Assembly: GCA_031382215.1 (NCBI GenBank)
Contig: JANMYQ010000139.1
Location: 1 to 64,000, forward strand
DNA: 64,000 nucleotides
DNA from: LGRD01 sp031382215
GTDB taxonomy: Bacteria; Pseudomonadota; Gammaproteobacteria; Burkholderiales; Burkholderiaceae_C
Reading direction: 5' to 3'
How positions within the stretch are numbered: the stretch's first letter is position 1; every line of letters begins with the position of its first letter. The notes beneath the pieces are model-generated. The model worked only from the letters and a program-made list of their open reading frames with translations. It was not told the DNA's origin and ran no database searches. Shown piece by piece: positions 24,798 through 33,379 of the stretch. A program made the translations under genes and the position numbers.

Positions 24798-26645
24798 ATG
24801 CGATGGCGTGGCCCGTTCCGGGCGCTTGTGTGCTGCTGGGCAGGCCTGGCGACGTTTTGTGCTGCGGTCCCGGCGCTTGCCGCTGACAAGGACGCGGCGC
24901 CGACGGGCGCGCCCAAGGTGCTGCGCTTCGCCTTCCCGATCGCCGAGACCGGCTTCGACCCGGCGCAGATCAGCGACCTGTACTCGCGCACCATCACGGC
25001 CGGCATCTTCGAAGCGCCGCTGGGCTTCGACTTCCTGGCGCGGCCGTTCCGCATGAAGCCGATCCTGCTCGCGGCCCTGCCCGAGATCTCGGCCGACTAC
25101 AAGCGCTTCACCTTCCGCATCAAGCCGGGCATCTACTTTGCCGACGACCCGGCCTTCAAGGGCGTGCGCAAGGAGCTGACGGCGCAGGACTACGTGTACA
25201 CGCTCAAGCGCCACTACGACCCCAAGTTCAAGAGCCCCAACCTGTACCGGCTCGAGAACGCCAAGATCGTCGGCTTGAGCGAAGTGCGCAAAAAGGCGAT
25301 GGATGCCAAGCAGCCCTTCCCTTACGACACCGAGGTCGAAGGCCTGCGCGCGCTTGATCGCTACAGCTTCCAGATCACGTTGGCCGAGCCGTCGCCGCGT
25401 TTCCACCAGAGCGAGTTGACCGATGCGGGCGCCTTTGGCGTGGTGGCGCGCGAGGTGGTCGAGTTCTACGGCGACAAGATCATGGAGCACCCGGTGGGCA
25501 CCGGCCCGTTCCGGCTCGGCGAATGGCGCCGCAGTTCACGCATCGTGCTGGAGCGCAACCCTGGCTACCGCGAGACCTACTACAACGAGCAGCCGCCCGC
25601 CGACGACCCGCGCTCGCAGGCGATCGCGAAGGCGCTCAAGGGCCGGCGCATGCCGATGCTGGACCGGGTGGAGATCGCCATCATCGAAGAAGCGCAGCCG
25701 CGCTGGCTGTCGTTCCTGAACGCGCAGATCGACTACCTGGCCGTGCCGAACGAGTTTGCCGACCTCGCAGCGCCGAACGGGAAGATCGCGCCGCACCTGA
25801 CGAAAAAGGGCATCCAGCTCGACCAGGCGCCGCTGGTCGACGTGTTGCTGGCCTCGTTGTTCAACCACGAGAACCCGGTCGTCGGCGGCTACACGCCCGA
25901 CAAGGTGGCGCTGCGGCGCGCCATCTCGCTGGCCTACAACAGCGCCGAGTCGATCCGGCTGGTCTACAGGGGCCTGGCGATCAAGGGCCAGGGGCCGATC
26001 GCGCCCCTCAGCTTCGGCTACGACCCGGCCTTCAAGTCCGAGATGGGCGACTTCGACGTGCCGCGCGCCAAGGCGCTGCTCGACCTGCACGGCTACACCG
26101 ACCGCAACCGCGACGGCTGGCGCGAGCAGCCCGACGGTTCGCCGCTGCTGCTGGAATACGCCACCCAACCCGACCAGGCGAGCCGCCAGCTGGTCGAACT
26201 GTGGCAGAAGAACATGAAGGCGATCGGCCTGAAGATGGTGTTCAAGCCGGCCAAGTGGCCCGAGAACCTGAAGGCCTCGCGCGCCGGCAAGCTGATGATG
26301 TGGGGCGTCGGCTGGTCGGCCACCTCGCCCGACGGCGACACCTTTCTTGCGCTCGGTTACGGCCCGAACAAGGGCGCGGCCAACCACGCGCGCTTCGACC
26401 TGCCGGCCTTCAACGAGCTCTACATCAAGCAGAACAAGATGCCCGACGGCCCGGAGCGCCAGGCCGTGATGCAAGAGGCCGCCAAGCTGATGGTGGCTTA
26501 CGCGCCCTACAAGATCACCGGCCACCGCATCGCCCTCGACCTGACGCAGCCGTGGGTCGGCGGCTACCGCCGCAACCCGTTCGTGCGCGAGTTCTACGTC
26601 TACCTCGACGTGGATGCCGAGATGCAGCGCAAGGCGCTGGAATGA
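24798..26645 (+). CDS. Extracellular solute-binding protein, family 5 (copy 1)
   Basis: A 615-residue periplasmic binding protein of the peptide/nickel (SBP_bac_5) class, with a signal peptide (residues 1-28, ending PALAADK). Typical segments are AETGFDPAQISDLYSRTI, RYSFQITLAEPSPRF, HPVGTGPFRLGEWRRSSRIV and DGPERQAVMQEAAKLM. The length (about 600) is that of the YejA branch rather than DppA. It is the first of three consecutive paralogues and is divergent from the permease genes, so it probably delivers oligopeptides or related molecules to that transporter. ATG preferred; GTGs at 24795 and 24789 are in frame. Its stop overlaps the next start. Confidence 0.92.
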   Translation: MRWRGPFRALVCCWAGLATFCAAVPALAADKDAAPTGAPKVLRFAFPIAETGFDPAQISDLYSRTITAGIFEAPLGFDFLARPFRMKPILLAALPEISADYKRFTFRIKPGIYFADDPAFKGVRKELTAQDYVYTLKRHYDPKFKSPNLYRLENAKIVGLSEVRKKAMDAKQPFPYDTEVEGLRALDRYSFQITLAEPSPRFHQSELTDAGAFGVVAREVVEFYGDKIMEHPVGTGPFRLGEWRRSSRIVLERNPGYRETYYNEQPPADDPRSQAIAKALKGRRMPMLDRVEIAIIEEAQPRWLSFLNAQIDYLAVPNEFADLAAPNGKIAPHLTKKGIQLDQAPLVDVLLASLFNHENPVVGGYTPDKVALRRAISLAYNSAESIRLVYRGLAIKGQGPIAPLSFGYDPAFKSEMGDFDVPRAKALLDLHGYTDRNRDGWREQPDGSPLLLEYATQPDQASRQLVELWQKNMKAIGLKMVFKPAKWPENLKASRAGKLMMWGVGWSATSPDGDTFLALGYGPNKGAANHARFDLPAFNELYIKQNKMPDGPERQAVMQEAAKLMVAYAPYKITGHRIALDLTQPWVGGYRRNPFVREFYVYLDVDAEMQRKALE

Positions 26646-28465
26646 GGGCGGTTGCGCGTCGCATGCTGGCGCTGGTCTCTGCGGGCCTGTTGTTGCTGCC
26701 GCTGATGGTCCACGCCCAGCCGACCGCTCCATCAATCGCCCCCAAGGTCTTCCGCTACGCCTTCCCGGTCGCCGAAACCGGCTTCGACCCGGCGCAGATC
26801 ATTGACATCTACTCGCGCACCGTCACGCCGCATATTTTCGAGGCGCTGTACCAGTACGACCCGCTGGCGCGGCCGGCGCGCATCCGGCCGTTGACGGCGG
26901 CCGGCATGCCCGAGGTCAGCGCCGACTTCCGCACGCTCACCGTGCGAGTGCAGCCCGGCATCTTCTTCGCCGACGACCCGGCCTTCAAAGGCAAGCCGCG
27001 TGAGCTCACTGCGCACGACTACGTCTACGCTTTCAAGCGCGCGGCCGACCCGGTCTACAAGAGCCCCGTCTGGTCGTTCCAGGAGCAGTTCGGCTTCATC
27101 GGCCTGGCCGAGTTGCGCAAGCGCGCCATCGACGAAAAGAAGCCGTTCGACTACGACCGCGAGATCGAAGGCATTCGCGCACTCGACCGCCACACGATCC
27201 AGTTCAAGGTGGCGCAGCCGCGCCCGCGGCTGCTGCAGCTCATCGCGTCGTCTGACCTGTACGGCGCCGTCGCGCGCGAGGTGGTGGAGTTCTACGGCGA
27301 CAAGATCATGGAGCACCCGGTGGGCACCGGGCCGTTCGTGCTGAAGCAGTGGCGGCGCAGCTCGCTGATCGTGCTGGAGCGCAACCCTAACTACCGCGAC
27401 GTGCGCTTTGAGGCCGAACCCGCCGCCGACGACGCCGAAGGCCAGGCGCTGCTGGCGCGCTTCAAGGGCCGCCGGTTGCCGATGGTGGACCGTGTCGAGG
27501 TCTCGATCATCGACGAGCAGCAGCCGCGCTGGCTGACCTTCCTGAACGGCCGCGTCGACCTGGCCGAGCGTGTGCCCAACGAGTTCATCAACCTGGCCAT
27601 GCCCAATGGCAAGGTCGCGCCCAACCTGGCGCAGCAGGGCATCGAGGGGCGCCGCACGGTGGCCTCCAGCACCTTCCTGACCTTGTTCAACATGGACGAC
27701 CCGGTGGTCGGCGGCAACGCGCCGGCGCAGGTCGCGCTGCGCAGGGCGATCAGCCTGGCGATGGACGTGGAGCGCGAGATCCGCCTGGTGCGGCACGGCC
27801 AGGCGGTGCGCGCCGATTCGCTGATCTCGCCGCACACCGTCGGCTTCGATCCAGCCTTCAAGTCGGAGAACAGCGTCTACGACCTGCCGCGCGCGAAGGC
27901 GCTGCTCGACCTGCATGGTTACGTCGACAAGGACGGCGACGGCTGGCGCGACCAGCCCGACGGTTCGGCGCTGGTGCTGACGATGGCCACCGAGCCCGAC
28001 CAGCAGCGCCGCGCGCTCGACGAGATGTTCCGCCGCGACATGGATGCGCTCGGCCTGCGCAGCAACTTTCGCCACGCCAAGTGGCCCGAGAACCTGAAGG
28101 CCGCGCGCAACGGCAAGCTGATGCTGTGGCGGGTCGGCTCGTCGTCGGCATCGCCCGACGGGCAGGATGCGCTGGCCAAGATCGACAGCCGCCAGCTCGG
28201 TGGCCAGAACCTGGCGCGCTTCAAGCTGCCCGAACTCGATGCGCTCTACGACCGCATGTCGGCCATGCCCGACGGCCCCGAGCGAGAGGCGCTGCTGGAA
28301 CGCAGCAAGCGCATCGGCGTGGCCTACGCGCCGTACAAGGTGCATGTGCACCCGGTGATCACCGATATGACGCAGCCCTGGCTGCTGGGCTTCCGCCGGC
28401 CGCTGTTCTGGCAGGAGTTCTGGCAGTACATCGACATCGACGACAGCCGGCGCCCGCTGCATTGA
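26642..28465 (+). CDS. Extracellular solute-binding protein, family 5 (copy 2)
   Basis: A 607-residue paralogue of the preceding gene with its own signal peptide (residues 1-25, ending MVHAQ). It keeps the same landmarks: AETGFDPAQIIDIYSRTV, HDYVYAFKRAADPVYKSP, HPVGTGPFVLKQWRRSS and FLTLFNMDDPVVGGNAP. The ligand-facing parts differ from copy 1, which suggests a different substrate range rather than simple redundancy. The ATG overlaps the TGA of copy 1 (ATGA), so the two are translationally coupled. It probably shares the neighbouring permeases and ATPase. Confidence 0.92.
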   Translation: MRAVARRMLALVSAGLLLLPLMVHAQPTAPSIAPKVFRYAFPVAETGFDPAQIIDIYSRTVTPHIFEALYQYDPLARPARIRPLTAAGMPEVSADFRTLTVRVQPGIFFADDPAFKGKPRELTAHDYVYAFKRAADPVYKSPVWSFQEQFGFIGLAELRKRAIDEKKPFDYDREIEGIRALDRHTIQFKVAQPRPRLLQLIASSDLYGAVAREVVEFYGDKIMEHPVGTGPFVLKQWRRSSLIVLERNPNYRDVRFEAEPAADDAEGQALLARFKGRRLPMVDRVEVSIIDEQQPRWLTFLNGRVDLAERVPNEFINLAMPNGKVAPNLAQQGIEGRRTVASSTFLTLFNMDDPVVGGNAPAQVALRRAISLAMDVEREIRLVRHGQAVRADSLISPHTVGFDPAFKSENSVYDLPRAKALLDLHGYVDKDGDGWRDQPDGSALVLTMATEPDQQRRALDEMFRRDMDALGLRSNFRHAKWPENLKAARNGKLMLWRVGSSSASPDGQDALAKIDSRQLGGQNLARFKLPELDALYDRMSAMPDGPEREALLERSKRIGVAYAPYKVHVHPVITDMTQPWLLGFRRPLFWQEFWQYIDIDDSRRPLH

Positions 28466-28490
28466 GCGGGTTGCACGGCAGCACACGCGC

Positions 28491-30308
28491 ATGATTCACC
28501 GGCGCCACTGGCTGGGCTCCTCGGCGGCGATGTTGGCCGCGGCCACGTTGCCGGGCGAGCCGGCAGCGGCCGATGCCGGGTTGCCGCGCAACACGCTGCG
28601 CGTGGCTTTCAACGTGGCCGAAACGGGCTTCGACCCGCCGCAGATCTCCGACGTCAACTCCAGCAAGGTCGCCGCGAGCATCTTCGAGTCGCCGCTGACC
28701 TTCGACTACCTGGCGCGGCCGGTCAAGCTGCGCCCGCAGACGGCGGTGGCGCTGCCCGAGATCTCGGCCGACTTCAGGACGTTCATCTTCCGCATCCGGC
28801 CGGGCATCTTCTTCGCCGACGACCCGGCCTTCAAGGGCCCGGACGGTCGTCAAAGGATGCGCGAGCTGGTGGCACAGGATTACGTCTACAGCGTCAAGCG
28901 CTACTACGACCCGCGCCTGAACGCCGAGAACGTTTATGTCTTCGAGAACGCCAAGCTGCTGGGCTTGAGCGCGTTGCGTGCCCGGGCCAGGGAAACGAAG
29001 GCGCCGTTCGACTACGACAGCGTGGTCGAGGGCATCCGGGCGCTCGACCGCTACACGTTCCAGGTGAAGCTGGCCGTGCCCGGCCCGCGCTTTCACTTCC
29101 AGTTCGCGCCGCCGCAGCTCACCGGCGCGGTGGCGCGCGAAGTGGTCGAAGCCTACGGTGACGACATCGCCGCCCACCCGGTGGGCACCGGGCCGTTCAA
29201 GCTGGGCAGCTGGCGCCGCGCGTCGCGCATCGAGCTGGTGCGCAACCCGCAGTTCCGCGAGCAGATCTTCGAGGCCGAGCCGGCGCCCGACGACGCACAA
29301 GCGCAGGCCATCGCGCGCGAGCTGGCGGGCCAGCGCCTGCCGCTCGTGGACAGGGTCGAGATCAGCGTCATCACCGAATCGCAGCCGCGCTGGCTGGCCT
29401 TTCTGAACGGTGCGCTCGACCTGCTCGAGCTGCCGGCCGTGTTCGCGCCAGTGGCGGTGCCGGGCGGCAAGCTGGCGTCCCACCTGGCCCGCCAAGGCGT
29501 GCGCCTGCAGCGGGCGCTGCAGGCCGACATGGTGATGACCTACTTCAACATGAAAGACGCCACCGTCGGCGGCAACGCGCCGGCCAAGGTGGCGTTGCGG
29601 CGCGCGGTGTCGCTGGCCTACGACGGCGACGAAGCCAACCGCCTGGCCCGCAACGACCAGGCCATCGCCGCGCAGTCGGTCATCGCGCCGTTCACGTCAG
29701 GCTACGACCCCGCCTACCGCAGCGAAATGGGACAGCACAGCCGGGCCCGCGCGATGGCGCTGCTCGACCTGTTCGGCTACGTTGACCGCAACAGCGACGG
29801 CTGGCGCGAGCAGCCTGACTGCTCGCCGCTGGTGCTGCGCCTGGCTTCCACGCCCGACCAGCGCACGCGTGCGCTCAACGAACTGTGGCGCAAGTACCTG
29901 GCGGCAGTCGGCGTGCGCATGGAATTCGACATCGCCACCTGGCCCGACCTGCTGAAGAAGGCGCGTGCCGGCAGCATGATGATGTGGGGCTACTCCTGGG
30001 CGTCGGGCACGCCCGATGGCGGTTTCTTTCTCGGCATTGGCTACGGGCCGAATGCGAGGGAGTCCAACGATGCGCACTTCAGCCTGCCGGAGTTCGACCG
30101 CCTGTTCGAACGCCAGGCCGTGCTGCCCGACGGCCCCGAACGCGAGGCGCTGATGAAGCAGGCCAAGAACCTGCTCGTCGCCTACATGCCGTACAAGGTG
30201 ATGGCCCACACCATTGGCAGCGACTTGCAGCACGCCCGCGTGCGCGGGCATTGGGACCACCCGTTCATGCGCGACCTGTGGCGCTACGTGGGGGTGGACG
30301 GTGCCTGA
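28491..30308 (+). CDS. Extracellular solute-binding protein, family 5 (copy 3)
   Basis: A 605-residue third paralogue. The N-terminus (MIHRRHWLGSSAAMLAAATL) has paired Arg residues followed by a hydrophobic stretch, so it may be exported by Tat rather than Sec, unlike copies 1 and 2. It keeps VAETGFDPPQISDVNSSKV, HPVGTGPFKLGSWRRASRI and LVAYMPYKVMAHTIGSDL. It is separated from copy 2 by 25 bp and is likely to be part of the same transcript. The three copies are diverged throughout, pointing to an old tandem amplification. Confidence 0.92.
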   Translation: MIHRRHWLGSSAAMLAAATLPGEPAAADAGLPRNTLRVAFNVAETGFDPPQISDVNSSKVAASIFESPLTFDYLARPVKLRPQTAVALPEISADFRTFIFRIRPGIFFADDPAFKGPDGRQRMRELVAQDYVYSVKRYYDPRLNAENVYVFENAKLLGLSALRARARETKAPFDYDSVVEGIRALDRYTFQVKLAVPGPRFHFQFAPPQLTGAVAREVVEAYGDDIAAHPVGTGPFKLGSWRRASRIELVRNPQFREQIFEAEPAPDDAQAQAIARELAGQRLPLVDRVEISVITESQPRWLAFLNGALDLLELPAVFAPVAVPGGKLASHLARQGVRLQRALQADMVMTYFNMKDATVGGNAPAKVALRRAVSLAYDGDEANRLARNDQAIAAQSVIAPFTSGYDPAYRSEMGQHSRARAMALLDLFGYVDRNSDGWREQPDCSPLVLRLASTPDQRTRALNELWRKYLAAVGVRMEFDIATWPDLLKKARAGSMMMWGYSWASGTPDGGFFLGIGYGPNARESNDAHFSLPEFDRLFERQAVLPDGPEREALMKQAKNLLVAYMPYKVMAHTIGSDLQHARVRGHWDHPFMRDLWRYVGVDGA

Positions 30309-30433
30309 GGCCGTCCTGGCGCGCCGGCCCCGGCCGCGCGCCGTTACCTGCGGTAACGCACGCTGGTGGTGCGCGCGGCGGGGCGGGTTCACCCACGGGC
30401 AAGAATAGGGCGCGTATCAATCAGGAGTCTTGC

Positions 30434-31789
30434 ATGCCGGCCATCTACATCAGCTACCGCAAGGAAGACACCCAGGGGGCCGCGGCCCACCTGTACAAGA
30501 ACCTCACCGAGGCCTTCGGCCGCACGGCAGTCTTCATGGACGTGGCCGGCAGCCAGCCCGGGCGCGATATGCGCGATGTGGTCGACGACCATCTGGTCAG
30601 TTGCGCGGCTGTGCTGGTGATCATCGGCAAGGGCTGGGTCGATGCGCGCGACGAATCGGGCCAGCGCCGGCTCGACAACCCGCTCGACCCGGTGCGCATT
30701 GAAACCGCCGCCGCGCTGAAGCAGGACCTGCCGCTCATTCCGGTGCTGGTGCAGGGCGCGACCATGGTGTACCCCGCCGAGCTGCCGCCTGATCTTGCCG
30801 ACTTGGCGTTTCGCAACCCGGTCACCTTGCTGCAGTCGCAATGGGGCTCCGATGTTGAGATGCTGGTTGCGCTGCTGAAAAGCCTGGTGCAGGGTCACCG
30901 GCCCGCCGATGCGGCGCCCGCCGCAGCGCTTGGCGCCGCAGAGCCCGCCGCCACAGTGGCTGCCACCGCAGCGCCCGCTGCTGGGGCCGCAGCAAGCACC
31001 GGCAGCGCGCCGCGTGCGCGTGTGGCTCGGCCGAAGCCGGTCGGCAAACTCCCCTGGCTGCCGATGCTGGGCGCGCTGGCGGGGATGGGCGTGCTGGCGG
31101 TCGGGGTGTATGCCTTCATGCTGACGCGCGCGCCGGCCGGCCGGGCGGCGGCTGCGCCGGTGCCGGCGCGTGTGCCTGATGCCGCATCGGCGGTGGCCAA
31201 GGTCGATGCGCTTGCTGCCGCTGTACCCACGCCCCCCGCCCCGGTGGCAAAGGCGCGACCAGCGGCACCTGCTGGTGTGCCTGCCAGCAAGCCCGTGCCT
31301 GCTGCGCTTGCACCCACTGCAGCCGCTGCTCCCGCTGCTCCCGCTGCCAAGGCGCCGGTGGTCGCGCCCAGCCCCGCGCCGGCAGCCCCGCCACCCGTTG
31401 TTGCCGCCACCGCGCCAAAGCCCGCTTTGCCGCCGCTGACGTCGAAGTCGGCCAGGGTGCTGAGCTTCCAGAAGTGGACCTTGAACTCCGGCGGCTGCGG
31501 CGCCGGCCCGGTCACGGTGACCGGGGTGGCGCGCTTCTCGGTTGAAAAAACCTCCGATGCGATCGTCGTCACCGAAGAGTTCCGCGGCAGCGGCGGCGGA
31601 TACGACGTGGTGGTGAGCGGCCAGGTCGAGTTCAACGCCGAGCAGCCGAGCTACGAGATCCCGATCTCGGGTGTGTGGACGAGCCCCACCAAGACCTTCA
31701 AGACCACCGGCACCGACCGCGTGAACACCAGTGATGGCCTCACGCCCAGCGGCGCCAGCGTCGTGAAGTTCCAGAGCATGTGCGGGTGA
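30434..31789 (+). CDS. Membrane-anchored TIR domain protein
   Basis: A 451-residue protein in three parts. Residues 1 to about 153 are a TIR domain: IYISYRKEDTQGAAAHLYKN, VFMDVAGSQPGRDMRDVVDD, CAAVLVIIGKGW and DPVRIETAAAL. Glu 90 is at the position of the catalytic Glu of TIR NAD hydrolases. A Pro/Ala-rich linker is followed by one membrane helix (about 208-230), a second long Ala/Pro/Val-rich stretch (about 231-355), and a C-terminal domain with two Cys residues (GGCGAGPV and the final QSMCG). The layout puts TIR in the cytoplasm and the Cys domain outside. It could be a sensor that triggers NAD cleavage, or a signalling scaffold. A GGAG ribosome binding site precedes the ATG. Confidence 0.85.
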   Translation: MPAIYISYRKEDTQGAAAHLYKNLTEAFGRTAVFMDVAGSQPGRDMRDVVDDHLVSCAAVLVIIGKGWVDARDESGQRRLDNPLDPVRIETAAALKQDLPLIPVLVQGATMVYPAELPPDLADLAFRNPVTLLQSQWGSDVEMLVALLKSLVQGHRPADAAPAAALGAAEPAATVAATAAPAAGAAASTGSAPRARVARPKPVGKLPWLPMLGALAGMGVLAVGVYAFMLTRAPAGRAAAAPVPARVPDAASAVAKVDALAAAVPTPPAPVAKARPAAPAGVPASKPVPAALAPTAAAAPAAPAAKAPVVAPSPAPAAPPPVVAATAPKPALPPLTSKSARVLSFQKWTLNSGGCGAGPVTVTGVARFSVEKTSDAIVVTEEFRGSGGGYDVVVSGQVEFNAEQPSYEIPISGVWTSPTKTFKTTGTDRVNTSDGLTPSGASVVKFQSMCG

Positions 31790-31825
31790 GTTGCCCGTGA
31801 CCGGCGGGGCGTCGGTTCACACCGC

Positions 31826-32630
31826 TCAGACGCCGAACATGTCCGGCCGCGGCACGAGTTCGAACGCGGTGGCGTCACGCAGGTAGCGGCGCGCGCGGGC
31901 CTTGCCGACGGCGTGCACCACGTACGAGACCTGCACTGCCAGGCCACCGTCGTTGATGGCGGCGACGCGCTGATTCAGGTCGGACGATCGGGAGGCGTCG
32001 GCGCCTTCGACCGAGGGATCGGCCGGCGAGCCGGGCGCCGTTTCGGCGGCAATCCAGCCGGAGCCGCGCACCAGCCTTGACGACCACGTCGCTCAGCGCG
32101 CGGTGGGCTTCGTCTTCGCCGAGCGACAGTTTCAGCACGTCATTCAGGCTCGCGATCACGGCGCTTTCACTGCTGGCGTTGTCGAGCAGTTGCAAGGCCG
32201 TGGCCAGGCGTTCGGGCTCGATGCCACCTTCGCGGATGAAGTCGAGCGCCGGGGCGATGGCCGCCAGCCCGCGGTCTTCGCAGGGCGCGTGGCGCACCAG
32301 TTCGGCCACCACACGCACAAAGCGGGAACGCTGGTCGAGCGGCTCGGCGCGGGCCAGCGCCTGGCACGGGCCGGAGTGGGTTTGCTGCGGACGGCCGCTG
32401 CCGTCAAGCAGCAGCAGGTCGAAATACAGATGGTCGGGGGCGACCTCGGGCAGCTCGTCGAGCTTGACGACGACACAGCCAGCCCGGTAACCCGGCAACT
32501 CCCGGGTGCCGACCCACCCGTCCAAAGGTGCCCCCCCGTCGCCGCGCTCCGGCCCCCGAGGGGCTGGCCCGGCTTGCAACGGCCCGGCGCTCGGGCCTGG
32601 CGGCCGCGGGGGAAACAGGTGCAAGGTCAT
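31826..32630 (-). pseudogene. Hypothetical protein, frameshifted
   Basis: From the ATG at 32630 the frame reads a plausible protein (CVVVKLDELPEVAPDHLYFD, ESAVIASLNDVLKLSLGEDE, ALSDVVVK). After about 32076 the continuation switches frame: LVRGSGWIAAETAPG runs to the stop at 31826 and includes AVQVSYVVHAVGKARARRYL. Removing one G at about 32075-32076 restores one protein of about 267 residues. The original continuing frame becomes Arg-rich nonsense. No family is recognised. It lies 29 bp downstream of the phasin gene on the same strand, so a link to storage granules is possible but unproven. It may be a recent pseudogene or a sequence error. Confidence 0.6.
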
Positions 32631-32659
32631 GGAGCTGCACCTGATGCTTTCAGCGAGGC

Positions 32660-33211
32660 TCAGGCGCGCTTGGCCTTGGCGCCGGTCTTCATCACCGAGC
32701 TGGTCGCAGCGGCGAAGTTCGCTTCAGCCGCTTCGGTGGCCTGGCGGGTGGCCTTTTGCATGCTGTCGAACGCGTTGTTCGCAGCGGCCATGGCCGTCTT
32801 GAACAGGGCCGCGCCGTTGGGCGTGCCTTCGGGCGCGCTTTTCGCAGCGGCTTCGACCAGGCCGGCGATCGCGCTTTGAACGTTGGCGGTTTGAGCGGCG
32901 GCGACCTTCTCGATTTCGGCCTTGGTGGCGGCAACGATGTCATACACCTGGCGGCCGTAAGCGCTGGCCTTTTCGGCGGCCGGTTGCAGCAGTTCGGCTT
33001 GCAGCGCCAGCAGCGCTTGCGGGTCCTTGGCCGATTGGGCGGCGAGCGTGGTTTGCGCCACGTCGCTGAAGCCGGCCTTGACGACCTTCAGGTTCAGCGC
33101 GGCGATTTTTTCAGCGCCTTCGAAAGCCTTGGCCGACAGGGTCAGAAAAGCGTCGATGCCAGCCTTGTTGGCGGCGGCGAAAGGGGCGGCGAAAGAGGCG
33201 GTATTCAGCAT
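32660..33211 (-). CDS. phaP: Phasin
   Basis: A 183-residue phasin, an amphipathic helical coat protein of polyhydroxyalkanoate granules. The order of segments is that of the Burkholderiales PhaP family: FAAPFAAANKAGIDAFLTLS, EKIAALNLKVVKAGFSDVAQ, LLALQAELLQPAAEKASAYG and a C-terminal Ala/Lys-rich tail ending AKAKRA. It controls granule size and number in the cytoplasm. The ATG at 33211 follows GAAGGAAACATC, a usable ribosome binding site. TGCTGCACTGCA boxes upstream suggest control by the PHA-responsive repressor PhaR. Confidence 0.9.
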   Translation of the reverse strand: MLNTASFAAPFAAANKAGIDAFLTLSAKAFEGAEKIAALNLKVVKAGFSDVAQTTLAAQSAKDPQALLALQAELLQPAAEKASAYGRQVYDIVAATKAEIEKVAAAQTANVQSAIAGLVEAAAKSAPEGTPNGAALFKTAMAAANNAFDSMQKATRQATEAAEANFAAATSSVMKTGAKAKRA

Positions 33212-33250
33212 GATGTTTCCTTCAGTTGTTTGAGTGGTTTGCGGTGCAAT

Positions 33251-33321
33251 TGCTGCACTGCAACATGAACTGAAGTCTACTGGCTGCGCTGAACAATGCA
33301 AGTGATTTTTGCTGCACTGCA
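33251..33321. promoter_or_regulatory. Paired TGCTGCACTGCA boxes (PhaR-type sites)
   Basis: TGCTGCACTGCA occurs identically at 33251-33262 and at 33310-33321, 59 bp apart, both upstream of the phasin gene. GCA/TGC-rich dyads of this type are bound by PhaR, which leaves DNA when polyhydroxybutyrate accumulates. The boxes are seen directly; the PhaR link comes from knowledge of phasin promoters. No phaR gene is in the window. Confidence 0.55.
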
Positions 33322-33349
33322 GCAATCTAGGAATGTTCCTCTAGAAGCG

Positions 33350-33377
33350 GCCTTCCCTGCAGGCCCGCAGGGAAGGC
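33350..33377. terminator. Perfect 11-bp hairpin after thiolase gene
   Basis: GCCTTCCCTGC (33350-33360) and GCAGGGAAGGC (33367-33377) are perfect complements around a six-base loop. The hairpin starts three bases beyond the thiolase stop codon on the minus strand and probably ends the catabolic transcript. No run of U follows, so termination may be only partial. Confidence 0.5.
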
Positions 33378-33379
33378 TG

